From NCBI GenBank assembly GCA_035652435.1, contig DASRDU010000067.1, positions 18,083-82,082 on the forward strand: 64,000 bases of DNA, in the 5' to 3' direction. Each line of letters starts with the position of its first letter. The first letter of the stretch is position 1. Below are positions 1-9,587 of this stretch, one piece after another. The notes below the pieces were generated by a model. The model was not told the origin of the DNA. It made no database searches and saw only the letters and a list, made by a program, of their open reading frames with translations. The stretch comes from DASRDU01 sp035652435. GTDB taxonomy: Bacteria; Acidobacteriota; Blastocatellia; RBC074. The position numbers and the translations under genes were made by a program.

Positions 1-1
1 C

Positions 2-67
2 GCGCTCGTGCCGGCGCTCAGCGCCTCACGCACGCCCATCCTCGATTCGCTGAGGCACACGGGGTAA
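2..67 (+). CDS. ABC transporter permease, C-terminal end only (partial)
   Basis: The first 66 bases read as 21 codons and a TAA stop. They give an ALVPALSASRTPILDSLRHTG-type tail. This matches the C-terminus of FtsX/MacB-family permeases, where the last membrane helix is followed by a basic P-A-R/S motif and a PI..LR signature. The next gene, 5 bases downstream, encodes another permease of the same superfamily with a comparable PARMAARKEILTALREI tail, so two permeases probably sit in tandem in one operon. Everything upstream lies outside the window. The family call rests on 21 residues and context. Confidence 0.6.
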   Translation, partial: ALVPALSASRTPILDSLRHTG

Positions 68-72
68 ACGTC

Positions 73-1236
73 ATGGCCATACCGATTGCTTACAACCTGC
101 GCAACCTCGTCGTGCGAAGAACGACGACGATTATGACCGCGCTCGGCATCGCGCTGACGGTCGCCGTGCTGGTCGCCGACCTCGCGCTCGTGAGCGGTCT
201 GCGGACTGCTTTTCAGGCATCGGGCAATCCGCTGCACATCATCGTGCTGCGAAAGGGCGGGACGGCTGAGTTGAGCAGCTCTCTTTCGCGCGAGGCCTGC
301 CAGAACCTGAAGGCACAGCCCGGCATTGCCACAAACGCTACGGGCGAGCTGATGGCTTCGCCCGAGCTGGTGAATGTCATCAACCTCCCGAGCGTTGACA
401 GCCCGACCGGGATGAACGTCACGTTGCGCGGCCTCCAGCCGGTCGGCCTGACGATGCGGGGCGTGAAGATTCAGCAGGGTCGCTGGTTCCAGCCCGGACA
501 GCGCGAGGTCGTGGTCGGCAAATCCGTCGCGAAGCGCTACCCGCGCGCGCAACTCGGCAAATTGATTCGCTTCGGTCGCGGCGAATGGGAAGTGGTGGGC
601 GTGATTGATGCGGGCGAGTCGGCGGTCAACAGCGAAATATGGGGCGACCTGAACCAGATCAGCGCCGACTTCAACCGTCAGGAGAGCGTCAACTCGGTGC
701 TGATTCGCGCCACGGACGCGGCGACGGTTCCGGCACTCATCAACTCGCTCAACGACGACCGTCGGCTCAATGTCTCGGCTGTGACTGAAGGCGCTTATTA
801 CGAGAGGATGACGGTGTCGGGCGCGCCGCTCCAGTTCCTCGGCCTCTTCGTCTCCGTGATTATGGCCGTCGGCAGCAGCTTCGCGCTTATGAACACTTCG
901 TACGCGGCGGTGGCGCGACGCGCCAAAGAGATCGGCACATTGCGGGTACTCGGCTTTTCGCGCTGGAGCATTCTGCTGAGCTTCCTGATCGAATCGCTGC
1001 TGCTCTCGCTGCTCGGCGGGGCCATCGGTTGTCTGCTCGTGCTGCCGCTCAACAGCGTGACGACCGGCATCGGCAGCTTCGTCACGTTCAGCGAAATCGC
1101 CTTCAACTTCCGCGTGAGCCCCGCCGCCATGCTTACCGGCATCATCTTCGCCCTGATCGTGGGCGCAATCGGCGGCCTCTTCCCGGCGCGCATGGCCGCA
1201 CGCAAGGAGATTCTGACTGCGCTGCGGGAGATCTGA
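73..1236 (+). CDS. FtsX/MacB-type ABC transporter permease
   Basis: A 387-aa inner-membrane subunit of a tripartite ABC exporter. Residues 17-42 form the first membrane helix. Residues 45-250 form a MacB-like periplasmic domain. Three C-terminal hydrophobic segments (about 255-280, 300-330 and 348-372) form the FtsX domain, which ends in the usual PAR..AR tail. It is followed after 6 bases by a membrane-fusion protein and then an ATPase, the standard MacAB/LolCDE-like arrangement. Family members extrude lipoproteins, peptides or hydrophobic drugs. The substrate cannot be read from sequence. No obvious defect is seen. Confidence 0.88.
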   Translation: MAIPIAYNLRNLVVRRTTTIMTALGIALTVAVLVADLALVSGLRTAFQASGNPLHIIVLRKGGTAELSSSLSREACQNLKAQPGIATNATGELMASPELVNVINLPSVDSPTGMNVTLRGLQPVGLTMRGVKIQQGRWFQPGQREVVVGKSVAKRYPRAQLGKLIRFGRGEWEVVGVIDAGESAVNSEIWGDLNQISADFNRQESVNSVLIRATDAATVPALINSLNDDRRLNVSAVTEGAYYERMTVSGAPLQFLGLFVSVIMAVGSSFALMNTSYAAVARRAKEIGTLRVLGFSRWSILLSFLIESLLLSLLGGAIGCLLVLPLNSVTTGIGSFVTFSEIAFNFRVSPAAMLTGIIFALIVGAIGGLFPARMAARKEILTALREI

Positions 1237-1242
1237 TTACGC

Positions 1243-2580
1243 ATGGACGCTGAACTCAAAAGCTTACGCATTGACCGCACGAAGAAGCAGGCTGGCAAGT
1301 CCTCATCGCGGGCCGTTCGCTGGATTCTGGCGGGCTTTGCCCTGTTGGTGATTTCAGGCGCCGCGTGGCTCACTTACGGAAGGCTGAACGCGGCCACTGA
1401 AGTAGAGGTTGTGCGTGTGCGCGCGGCATCAGCCGCAGCGGGCGATGTCGGCGGCGTCATCCTCAGCGCGACCGGGTACATCGTCGCGGCCCACCGGATC
1501 GAGCTGGCTTCCAAAGTCGTCGGCAAAGTGGCGTGGATCGGCGTCGAAAAAGGCGACAAGGTCAGACAGGGGCAGGTGCTGGTGCGGCTCGAAGATGACG
1601 AGTATCGAGCGCGACTCACCGAAGCGCAGGGCCAGCTCAGCATGCTCAGGGCGCGGCTCGCGCAGCTTGAGAATGGGTCGCGCCCGGAAGAGATCGGCAG
1701 GGCCGTCAACGATGTCGAGCAGGTGCGCGCCGATCTGGAGAACGCGAAAGTGACGCTCGAACGCACGCGCACGCTCGTCGCGCAGGGCGTCCTGTCCCGG
1801 CAGTCGCTCGATGATGCCCAGGCGAAATACGGCGCGCAGGCGGCGAGGGTCGCGTCGCTCGAAAAGAGTTACACGCTCGTCCGCACGGGGCCGCGTCGTG
1901 AAGAGATTGATGCGATGCGCGCCCAGGTCAGGCAGGCCGAAGGCACGCTCGCCTTCGCGCGAACGCAGCTTGAGAACACCATCATCCGCGCCCCCGTCTC
2001 CGGCACGATCCTTGAGCGCAATGTCGAGAAAGGCGAGTTCGTCACTACAGGCTTCGTCGGCGACAGGGGAGCGAAAGGATATGTCGTCTCGCTCGCCGAT
2101 CTCAATGACCTGCAGGTGGAACTGGACATCAACCAGAATGATTTCGCCCGGCTCGCGGCACATCAGCCCGCCGTCGTGACCACGGACGCTTACCCTGACC
2201 GCAAATATCAGGGGGCCATCGAAGAGATTTCCCCGCAGGCCAACCGCCAGAAGGCGACCGTACAGGTGAAGGTGAAAATATTCAACCCCGACGATTACCT
2301 GCGCCCGGAGATGAACGCCAGCGTCGCGTTCCACTCGCCGGACAAGCCTGATCAGAAAGCGGAAGCGAAGGCGCTGATCACCATCCCCACTCTGGCAGTG
2401 CGCGACGGTGCGGTGTTCGTCGTGGTCGAAGGGAAAGCCGTGCGCCGCAGCGTGCAGGTGTCGGGCACGACGCCACAGGGCGTACGAGTTGCCGGCGGAC
2501 TCGTCGGCGGGGAAGACCTGATCGTCAATCCGCCGCCGGATTTGAAGGACGGGCAGAAAGTAAGATTCAGACAAGGATAG
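1243..2580 (+). CDS. Periplasmic adaptor (HlyD/MacA/AcrA-type membrane fusion protein)
   Basis: A 445-aa adaptor linking the inner-membrane ABC permeases to an outer-membrane exit duct. Residues 26-46 are a membrane anchor. The lipoyl half around 75-120 contains VVGKVAWIGVEKGDKVRQGQ. A helical hairpin at about 120-245 has heptad-rich segments. The second lipoyl half at about 246-270 carries IRAPVSGTILERNVEKGEFV. A beta-barrel and a membrane-proximal domain follow to the C-terminus. The two split lipoyl motifs around a coiled-coil hairpin are diagnostic of the family. It lies 6 bases after the permease and 14 bases before the ATPase start, so the three are co-transcribed. No outer-membrane TolC-like gene is visible in the window. 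Confidence 0.9.
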   Translation: MDAELKSLRIDRTKKQAGKSSSRAVRWILAGFALLVISGAAWLTYGRLNAATEVEVVRVRAASAAAGDVGGVILSATGYIVAAHRIELASKVVGKVAWIGVEKGDKVRQGQVLVRLEDDEYRARLTEAQGQLSMLRARLAQLENGSRPEEIGRAVNDVEQVRADLENAKVTLERTRTLVAQGVLSRQSLDDAQAKYGAQAARVASLEKSYTLVRTGPRREEIDAMRAQVRQAEGTLAFARTQLENTIIRAPVSGTILERNVEKGEFVTTGFVGDRGAKGYVVSLADLNDLQVELDINQNDFARLAAHQPAVVTTDAYPDRKYQGAIEEISPQANRQKATVQVKVKIFNPDDYLRPEMNASVAFHSPDKPDQKAEAKALITIPTLAVRDGAVFVVVEGKAVRRSVQVSGTTPQGVRVAGGLVGGEDLIVNPPPDLKDGQKVRFRQG

Positions 2581-2594
2581 AGGAGATGGAAGCT

Positions 2595-3356
2595 ATGGCC
2601 GAAGCCGTCATCGAAACTCGTCAGCTCACCAGAGAATACGTCCGCGATGAATTCCACGTCGTCGCGCTCAAGGACGTGGACATCACCATCGCGCGGGGCG
2701 AATTCGTCGCCCTGATGGGGCCATCCGGCTCGGGGAAGTCAACATTGCTGCACCTGATCGCGGCGATGGACCGTCCGACGAGCGGCGAGATTCTCGTCCT
2801 CGGGCAGAACCTGCGCGCGCTCGGTGACCGCGAGATTGCGCGCTGGCGCAACGAACACGTCGGGTTCATCTTCCAGTCGTTCAATCTGATCCCGGTCCTG
2901 AGCGCGATTGAGAATGTCGAGCTGCCGCTCAAGCTGACCGACCTGAAGAAGAGGGAGCAGCGGGAACATGCGGCGACGGCGCTCAGGCTGGTTGGCCTGG
3001 GCGACCGGATGACTCACCTGCCGCGCCAGCTCTCGGGCGGTCAGGAACAGCGCGTGGCAATCGCGCGGGCGATTGTCACTGACCCCGATCTGATCCTGGC
3101 GGACGAGCCGACCGGTAATCTGGACGCGGCGTCGGCCGAGGACGTGCTGACGCTGCTCTCGAAGCTCAATCGTGAATACGGCAAGACCGTTGTTATGGTG
3201 ACGCACGACCCGCATGCGGCGAGCTTTGCGACCCGGGTTCATCATCTCGAAAAAGGATTTCTTCTGCCCGAGGGGCAGACTTCAACCGACTGGGGTGACG
3301 CGGGAAAGAGAGACGGCAACCAGAGGCAGGATCCGTTGTACGTGCAGACACACTGA
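2595..3356 (+). CDS. ABC transporter ATP-binding protein (LolD/MacB type)
   Basis: A 253-aa nucleotide-binding subunit that powers the permeases upstream. Walker A GPSGSGKST is at residues 42-50, the Q-loop Gln at 94, the signature LSGGQEQ at about 146-152, Walker B LILADE at 166-171 and the switch His at 204, so every catalytic element is present. An ATG at 2586 is in frame, but AGGAG abuts it directly. The ATG at 2595 lies 9 bases from the same AGGAG and is preferred. The last ~25 residues form a polar tail beyond the usual family length. It is the last gene of the efflux operon. Confidence 0.92.
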   Translation: MAEAVIETRQLTREYVRDEFHVVALKDVDITIARGEFVALMGPSGSGKSTLLHLIAAMDRPTSGEILVLGQNLRALGDREIARWRNEHVGFIFQSFNLIPVLSAIENVELPLKLTDLKKREQREHAATALRLVGLGDRMTHLPRQLSGGQEQRVAIARAIVTDPDLILADEPTGNLDAASAEDVLTLLSKLNREYGKTVVMVTHDPHAASFATRVHHLEKGFLLPEGQTSTDWGDAGKRDGNQRQDPLYVQTH

Positions 3357-3836
3357 ACCTGATTTATGTCGGGTCAGAACCTCACGAACAGAGTTACGAT
3401 TGAAGCGGGCGCCCGGGTTTTTGCAGGCGCCTGCACTTCTGACACCTCGCCATGTGAGCTGTTCCATCTCCGGCCTGACAACCGATCACGCCATTACCCG
3501 GGCTGGTCAGACCACAACATATTTTTCTCCCTCCTTCATCCAGGCCTTCTGCTGTAGACCGCACGATTTTTATCAGAAATGGTCAGTCCAATCCCCCTTT
3601 CCTGACTTGACTTCATCGCCGATTCCAATATAATTCGCGGCGCCGTTATCGGTAACGAAAACCCGATCATTTGCTGGGATCAGTACTTCATCTGATCAGG
3701 CGGTTCACGACAACTACCTGACGAATCCGTATTCTGACTGACAGTCCTGCCGCCCGCCCGCCTGCCACACGAATACCTGCGGGAGCCGGGCTGTCATCGG
3801 GTATCCATCCACTCCAGTCAACAAAGGAGAGAAGCA
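3357..3836. other. Intergenic region upstream of the first TonB-dependent receptor
   Basis: These 480 bases carry no credible gene. Short frames here have no ribosome-binding site and a shifting composition. The only clear signal is a sigma-70-like promoter at 3607-3634. A short palindrome-like GTTATCGGTAAC lies just downstream of it at about 3645-3656 and could be an operator. The receptor's ribosome-binding site AAAGGAGAG precedes the ATG at 3837. Confidence 0.6.
3607..3634 (+). promoter_or_regulatory. Sigma-70-type promoter for the TonB-dependent receptor
   Basis: TTGACT at 3607-3612 and TATAAT at 3629-3634 are separated by 16 bases. This gives a near-consensus promoter pointing at the receptor gene, with a leader of about 195 nt before the ATG at 3837. 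This is pattern matching only. Confidence 0.55.
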
Positions 3837-6800
3837 ATGTTCTCACACAAGTGCCGCCACCGGTTCGGGGTTCATTTCACCCTGCTCTTCGTTCTCAGTT
3901 TCTGCTGGCTCGTTCAGCCGGCTCCCGCCCAGACCATCACGGGCACGATCTCGGGCACCGTCATGGACACAACCGGGCAGGTGATCGTCGGGGCCACCGT
4001 CACACTCATCAATGAGGCGACAAAAGACGCACGCACGCTCACCTCCTCCGAGACCGGGGACTTCGTCTTCACCGCGGTGCAGCCGGGGACGTACACGGTC
4101 AAGGTGGAGCGTCAGGGCTTCCGCAGTTTCCTGCGCCAGAACACAGTCCTGACTGCGAACGAACACCTGTCGGTGGGCAGGGCCGTACTGACCGTCGGCG
4201 AGTTGAGCGAAACCGTGACTACGACGGCGGAAGGCACGCCCGTGCAGACCGAAAGCATCGAACACTCGGCGCTCATCTCGTCGAAGCAGCTTGAGCTGGT
4301 CTCGCAGCGCGGGCGCGACGTGACCTCGCTCCTGAAGATTCTGCCCGGCGTCGCCTACGGCAGCGAGAGCGAGACGGCGGGCAGCGGCTTCGGCAGCGGC
4401 ATCCCGAATATCCAGGGCGGGCGTAACACCTGGAACACGCTCAACGTGGACGGCGTGCGCGGCAATGACCTCGGCTCGCCCAACACCTTCAGCAGCACGA
4501 TCAACTTCGACGCCATCGGCGAGATCAAGGTACTCCTGAACGGCTACCAGGCCGAGTACGCCAGCAACGCCTCGGCCAACGTGAACATCGTGACCAAATC
4601 GGGCACGAGCCAGTACCACGGCAGCGGTTACTGGTACCGGCGCCACGAGCAGTTCAACGCCAACAATTTCTTCAACAACAACACGCTCGTGACGAACCCC
4701 CTGACGGGGGCGGTCGGCACCGTGCCCAAGCCGCGCTACCGCTACAGCACGCTCGGCGCGGCGGTCGGCGGGCCGGTCTGGCTGCCGAAGGTGGGGAGCA
4801 GGCTGAAAGAGAAGCTTTTCTTCTTCTACTCTTACGAGAACTCACAGACCGAAACCCCGCAGGCGTTGCGTCAGGTGACGGTGCCCACCGCGCTCGAGCG
4901 ACAGGGTGATTTCTCGAAATCGTTCACCTCGCTCAACAGCTCCGGCCAGCCGGTTCTGCTCTTCATCCGCGACCCGACCAAAACCGGGAATTGCAACGCC
5001 ACCGACCAGACGGCGTGTTTCCCCGGCAACGTCATCCCCGCCGGTCGGCTCAACAAGAATGGTCAGGCGCTTCTGAACGTCTTCCCGCTGCCGAACGCGA
5101 CGGATCTGACCATTACGAAGGCGCAGTACAATTACATCTTTCAGGAGAGCATCAAGGTCCCGAAGGAGCAGAACCTGGTCCGCATAGATTACAAGGCGTC
5201 GCCGAAAGACAGCTTCTACGTGCGCGGTTCGACCTGGTTCGCCGACAGCCAGGGCATCGCCGTCCCGGCGGGGACCGCCAACTGGGGGCTGGCCGGGCTG
5301 CATTACACCTTCACCGACAACGGCATCGTCGGCAACTGGGCGCACATCTTCACGCCCGCGCTGATCAACGAGGCCTCGCTCAGCGTACGCCACAGCGTCG
5401 AGAAGGGGCCGCCCCTGAGCGACGACCAACTGGCCCGGCTGCAGCGCGGCACCTACGGCTTCACTCTGGGGCAGTTCAACCCGCAGCTCAACCCGCTCGG
5501 CATCATCCCGACGGCCTCCTTCAGCGGCATCAACAACGCGGCGGCGATCAGTTATGACGGGCGCACGCCGCTGCGCGGCGCGGACACGCTCATCAGTTTC
5601 ACCGACAGCCTCACTTACATCCGCGGCCCGCACACCTTCAAGGGGGGCATCTACGTCGAACGCGCCCGCAACTACGAGGGCGCGACCTCGACTTTCGCCG
5701 GCGCCTTCACCTTCACCAACGACACGAACAACCCGCTCAACACCACCTACGCTTACGCCAACGCCGTACTCGGCAACTTCACCCAGTACAGCGAATCCGA
5801 CACGCGGCCGAGCGGCGAGGGCCGCCAGAGCATCTTCGACTTCTTCGTCCAGGATTCGTGGAAGGCGACGCGCCGCCTGAGCCTTGAAATGGGCGTGCGC
5901 TTCGGCTGGTACAACCAGTGGTATCAGGACACCCGCAACGCGGCGGCCTTCGTGCTGGATCGCTACAGCAAATCAAAAGCGCCGCTGTATTACCAGCCGG
6001 CCTGCTCGACCGCGGTCTCCGCCACCCAGACCTGCTCGGCGGCCAACCGGCGCGCGCGCAACCCCGTCACGGGCGAGTTGCTGCCGGCGCTCCTGATCGG
6101 CGCGTTCGTCCCTGGCTCGGGCGATCCTTATGTCGGCATGGTACTCAACAGCGACAGCAGCTACCCGCGCGGCTTCCGCGATCAGGAGCCGATTCAGGTC
6201 CAGCCGCGCGTCGGCTTCGCGTGGGACATCTTCGGCAACGGCAGGACGGCGTTGCGCGGCAGCTTCGGCGTGTTCAGCCAGACGCGCGTGAGCGCGAACG
6301 CGATCTGGAACGACGTCTCGCGCAACCCGCCGATCACCAACACCCCGCGCCTCTTCTACGGCAGCATGGACACGCTGCTACAGTCCAAAGGCACACTCTT
6401 CCCGAGCGCCGTGGCGGGTTTTGATCGCCACAGCCCGACGCCCGTGACCTACAACTACTCGCTCGGCGTGCAGCGCGACGTCGGCTTCGGCACGGTCGTG
6501 GATGTCGCTTACGTCGGCTCGGTGAGCCGCCACCTGCAGCAGGCGCGCAACATCAACCAGATTCCTTACGGCATCAACTTCACCAAAGCCGCGCAGGATG
6601 CGACGCGCTTCCCGGGCGGCGTCGTGCCCGATTGTGACCCGACGATTTCCACGGCCTACAAGGAAGTGGGTCTCTGCTTCGACGGCTCGAAGGCGCTGCC
6701 GGCGGACTTCCTGCGCCCCTTCCCTGGCTACGGCAACATCACCTGGTACGAGATGGGGGGCCTGTCGAATTACAACGCGCTGCAGGTGGCAGTCAATCGC

Positions 6801-7547
6801 CGCTTTACGCGCGGCCTGCAGTTCGGGGTCGCCTACACCTGGTCGAAGACGATGGATTACGGCGACGGAGACCGGGACGTGCTGGCGACTTACCGGCCAC
6901 TGCGCATCTGGCAATACGGCCCGGCCCAGTTCGACCAGACGCAGGTGCTGGTCATCAACTACACCTATGACCTGCCGCACGCGAGCAGGCTCTGGGACAA
7001 CAAGGTGATCAAGGCGGTCTTCGACAACTGGCAGGTGTCGGGCGTGACGGCCTTCGCGAGCGGCACGCCGAGCGGCGTCAGCTTCTCGACGACGACCAGC
7101 GCGGACATCACGGGCGGCGGCGACGGCGCGCGCCTCGTCATCGTCGGCGACCCGACGCTCTCGATCGGCGACCGTAAAAAGGTGGTCCTCAGCAACGGTC
7201 TGACCGGCACGGTGCAATGGCTCAACCCGGCGGCCTTCGCGCTCCCCGCCAAGGGCAATTTCGGCAACGCGCCGAAGGACGTGATCCGCCTGCCGGGCAC
7301 GAACAACTGGGACGTTTCGCTCTTCAAGAAGATCCCGCTCGGGAGCGAGACCCGTTACCTGCAACTGCGGTGGGAGATTTACAACGTCTTCAACCACACG
7401 CAGTTTTCGGGTATAGACACCGCCGCGCGGTTTGACGACAACGTCAGTTCGGCGACCTACCGTCAGCAGGTCAACACGCGCTTCGGGCAGGTGACCGCCG
7501 CCCGCCCCGCGCGCGTGATGCAGGGCTCGCTGAGGCTCACTTTCTGA
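3837..7547 (+). CDS. TonB-dependent receptor with carboxypeptidase-regulatory-like N-terminal domain
   Basis: A 1236-aa outer-membrane protein of the Oar-like type abundant in Acidobacteriota. A signal peptide spans residues 1-32 (cleavage after PAPAQ). A carboxypeptidase regulatory-like beta-sandwich follows at about 33-118 (TGTISGTVMDTTGQVIVGA), then a plug-like region at about 125-240 containing NTLNVDGVRGND. The rest is a large beta-barrel with many alternating aromatic strands, ending in the terminal phenylalanine typical of outer-membrane barrels (LRLTF). AAAGGAG sits ahead of the start. A strong promoter precedes it and a perfect terminator follows it, so it is probably monocistronic. 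The substrate is unknown; family members take up glycans, peptides or siderophores. Confidence 0.9.
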   Translation: MFSHKCRHRFGVHFTLLFVLSFCWLVQPAPAQTITGTISGTVMDTTGQVIVGATVTLINEATKDARTLTSSETGDFVFTAVQPGTYTVKVERQGFRSFLRQNTVLTANEHLSVGRAVLTVGELSETVTTTAEGTPVQTESIEHSALISSKQLELVSQRGRDVTSLLKILPGVAYGSESETAGSGFGSGIPNIQGGRNTWNTLNVDGVRGNDLGSPNTFSSTINFDAIGEIKVLLNGYQAEYASNASANVNIVTKSGTSQYHGSGYWYRRHEQFNANNFFNNNTLVTNPLTGAVGTVPKPRYRYSTLGAAVGGPVWLPKVGSRLKEKLFFFYSYENSQTETPQALRQVTVPTALERQGDFSKSFTSLNSSGQPVLLFIRDPTKTGNCNATDQTACFPGNVIPAGRLNKNGQALLNVFPLPNATDLTITKAQYNYIFQESIKVPKEQNLVRIDYKASPKDSFYVRGSTWFADSQGIAVPAGTANWGLAGLHYTFTDNGIVGNWAHIFTPALINEASLSVRHSVEKGPPLSDDQLARLQRGTYGFTLGQFNPQLNPLGIIPTASFSGINNAAAISYDGRTPLRGADTLISFTDSLTYIRGPHTFKGGIYVERARNYEGATSTFAGAFTFTNDTNNPLNTTYAYANAVLGNFTQYSESDTRPSGEGRQSIFDFFVQDSWKATRRLSLEMGVRFGWYNQWYQDTRNAAAFVLDRYSKSKAPLYYQPACSTAVSATQTCSAANRRARNPVTGELLPALLIGAFVPGSGDPYVGMVLNSDSSYPRGFRDQEPIQVQPRVGFAWDIFGNGRTALRGSFGVFSQTRVSANAIWNDVSRNPPITNTPRLFYGSMDTLLQSKGTLFPSAVAGFDRHSPTPVTYNYSLGVQRDVGFGTVVDVAYVGSVSRHLQQARNINQIPYGINFTKAAQDATRFPGGVVPDCDPTISTAYKEVGLCFDGSKALPADFLRPFPGYGNITWYEMGGLSNYNALQVAVNRRFTRGLQFGVAYTWSKTMDYGDGDRDVLATYRPLRIWQYGPAQFDQTQVLVINYTYDLPHASRLWDNKVIKAVFDNWQVSGVTAFASGTPSGVSFSTTTSADITGGGDGARLVIVGDPTLSIGDRKKVVLSNGLTGTVQWLNPAAFALPAKGNFGNAPKDVIRLPGTNNWDVSLFKKIPLGSETRYLQLRWEIYNVFNHTQFSGIDTAARFDDNVSSATYRQQVNTRFGQVTAARPARVMQGSLRLTF

Positions 7548-7654
7548 TGACGTGTGATCCGACAAACTGGTGATCACTGAAAGCTGCATCAGCTTCATCA
7601 GGATCAGCAGCGGCAGTTGAGAAATATTCAGTTCAGTCTCTGCAGACAAAACAG

Positions 7655-7690
7655 AATGCCCCTCCCGGGTGGCCACCCGGGAGGGGCATT
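7655..7690. terminator. Bidirectional terminator between convergent genes
   Basis: A perfect 36-base palindrome with an 18-base left arm (AATGCCCCTCCCGGGTGG) and its exact complement. It has A-rich sequence on the left and a TCATTGTTT run on the right. It lies between the receptor ending at 7547 and the opposing gene ending at 7776, so it can stop transcription from both sides. Confidence 0.85.
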
Positions 7691-7775
7691 TCATTGTTTC
7701 CATGGTGAGTTTCTCTACCCTGATTCGTGAGTTGATTGAAATCGTCAGCCCGCCCGCATCAGTGATGCCCGGGGG

Positions 7776-9203
7776 TCAACGCTCTAACTGGGATAATTTG
7801 TGCAGGGCGACAATCGAGATGGTCGTGGGGATTCCGTTTTCAACCCCGACCTTCAGTAAGGCCTGAAAATAGTACGGTGGTTCACCGGATTCCCTGGCCT
7901 GCCTGAGTCGCTGATTGAGGTGATCAAGATGGGTCTTATTGGTGACGTACTCAGCTGCTGCTTCCGTCCCCTCACTGTAAATCCCTGAAAGCACCATGAC
8001 CTGTCTGGTCTCTGTGAGGTTCTGCTTGACGGTGATCAAGGCATAGTCAGTCGTCAGGCCTCCGGTCCTGCCATCGAATTGTGGGGTGTATTCGCGTTCC
8101 TCACCCGATTGAGGGTTGCGATTCACCACCCTCGCGTTGCTGCTGTAAACGAAGTCTTCATTTTCCGGCAGTTTCCCTGACCACTCGTTGACCCACGCGC
8201 CGCCGAGCAGAATGACGTTGCGGTTCTTCAGGTCTTCGGCGCTGAGCGTGCGACTTTGCTTGAGGATGATCTCGCGGCCGGCTGAGTGAAAGAAGTTGTT
8301 CAGATGATGAAGCCCGATGGCTTCGCCTATCCCGGTGTAAAAGTTATTGCTGAGAATAATTCTGGAAATTAGTTGACCGGGAGCCGCCGGGCTCTGTTGT
8401 CCTTTGACGTTTTCGGACCCGGAGCCGCCGGATTCAGGGATCAGGAGTCCCCGGTTCGGGATGACCTTTTTTTGCAGCATCTCTCTGGCTTCCTGATCCA
8501 GCGGAATCGCCTCTTTGAGGAGAAGTTCCGGGTCGCTGGCATTGGCGAAGCGGGGAACCACAGGATTGCTCAGGACCACTACCGGGGGAATATTATCTTT
8601 CAGAAAAGTTCCCCACATCTCTCCGCCATGCATGGCGGGGTCGCTGGATGCAGAGGTGATGGCGGCCTGCTGCCTCAGTCCGCGGTTGGAGAGCGCCAGA
8701 ACGATCACTGTAATCGCCAGCCCCAGCACGGCCAGCCCGAGCCCGGTCGCCACGCCCCGCAGACGACGCGGTTCCAGAAGCGCTTCGACCCCCGGGGCTG
8801 ATGGGGCCGGGTTCTCACCGGCCACTTGCCCGGGCTGTGGCACGTGCCGCGTGAAGACGGGTTGATAACTGCCTGCCGGAATCTCCAGCCGGATCTCATC
8901 GTTTGCGCCTTCATTCTGGTAATAACTATCGAGCTTCTTGCGCACTTCGTGCGCGACGACCCGCACGATGGGGTCGGCTGACGGGTTGTAGGTGTTGTCC
9001 CGTTCGAAGACATCGTATCCGAGGACGTATTCATTAAGTTCCTGCGCCCGCCCGGCCAGATAAAAGTCACAGATCACGCGCAGGAAATGTTTCTTCTTAT
9101 GCGCGTTGACGAAGTAACGGCTCGCCAGAATTTTGTCCAGCTCCTCACGCACCTTATCCGCATCAATCTGCTCTGATGTCTGCCTGGTTGATTGTACTGC
9201 CAT
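7776..9203 (-). CDS. Membrane-anchored regulator-like protein with acidobacterial N-terminal domain
   Basis: A 475-aa protein. Residues 18-118 match a domain found at the N-terminus of many acidobacterial regulators, with a conserved course FLR.ICDFYLAG, LNEYVLGYDVF, DPIVRVVAHEVRKKL and IPAGSYQPVF. It is thought to be DNA-binding, but I know of no firm assignment. A proline-rich linker follows, then one membrane helix at about 150-171, then a 300-residue domain with no recognised family. AAGGGAG lies 7 bases before the ATG at 9203. It is convergent with one TonB-dependent receptor and divergent from another, which suggests it senses an envelope signal and regulates one or both. That role is inference. 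Confidence 0.6.
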   Translation of the reverse strand: MAVQSTRQTSEQIDADKVREELDKILASRYFVNAHKKKHFLRVICDFYLAGRAQELNEYVLGYDVFERDNTYNPSADPIVRVVAHEVRKKLDSYYQNEGANDEIRLEIPAGSYQPVFTRHVPQPGQVAGENPAPSAPGVEALLEPRRLRGVATGLGLAVLGLAITVIVLALSNRGLRQQAAITSASSDPAMHGGEMWGTFLKDNIPPVVVLSNPVVPRFANASDPELLLKEAIPLDQEAREMLQKKVIPNRGLLIPESGGSGSENVKGQQSPAAPGQLISRIILSNNFYTGIGEAIGLHHLNNFFHSAGREIILKQSRTLSAEDLKNRNVILLGGAWVNEWSGKLPENEDFVYSSNARVVNRNPQSGEEREYTPQFDGRTGGLTTDYALITVKQNLTETRQVMVLSGIYSEGTEAAAEYVTNKTHLDHLNQRLRQARESGEPPYYFQALLKVGVENGIPTTISIVALHKLSQLER

Positions 9204-9321
9204 TGCGGGACTCCCTTTTCAAAGAGAGATGTCTGGTGTCAGAACTTTAGAGGACAAGGCTGCGGTAAAGTTTGTTGCCACGAAATCTTCTGTATTCCAA
9301 ATCAGGATGAATACGGCTGAA

Positions 9322-9351
9322 ATTATAATAGCTGGCTCTCTCCACACGCAA
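9322..9351 (-). promoter_or_regulatory. Putative promoter for the membrane-anchored regulator
   Basis: On the minus strand TTGCGT (9351-9346) and TATAAT (9327-9322) are separated by 18 bases, giving a leader of about 110 nt before the ATG at 9203. The -10 is perfect and the -35 is moderate. Confidence 0.45.
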
Positions 9352-9392
9352 AGGATAAGTCATTGGAACGTAAGAAAGTTAATGACGTTACG

Positions 9393-9415
9393 TTAACCTG
9401 TTAATTTACAGTAAC
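9393..9415 (+). promoter_or_regulatory. Shared 23-bp regulatory motif, copy 1
   Basis: TTAACCTGTTAA followed by TTACAGTAAC. Its core TTAAC-CT-GTTAA is a 5-bp inverted repeat. A copy matching at about 20 of 23 positions lies at 16540-16562. Being upstream of the second receptor and of the hexosaminidase, the two may bind one regulator. The function is inferred. Confidence 0.35.
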
Positions 9416-9587
9416 ACGATTGACCCGCCCAGTGATCAGGTAGAGGATGCCTGACGCCGGCAGTTTCATCGTGCTGGTAGTTTCATTATTGATCATCTCT
9501 CGTTTCTGTCAGCTAAGACTACAAGCTCAGGCTAAAGATTCAAAGAAAATCCGAGGCTGGTTTTGCTGGGATGAATGGGCTGCGATT

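Noticed and set aside
1429..2574. Long minus-strand frame opposite the adaptor gene
   Set aside because: Antisense shadow of a GC-rich gene whose own product has full family motifs; no ribosome-binding site or family resemblance.
3214..3633. Frames covering the gap after the ABC ATPase
   Set aside because: They overlap a real gene and a promoter, and show no start signal or family similarity.
6378..7703. 441-codon minus-strand frame opposite the first TonB receptor
   Set aside because: Shadow frame with Arg/Val/Asp-rich composition typical of antisense GC3 bias; it also runs through the bidirectional terminator.
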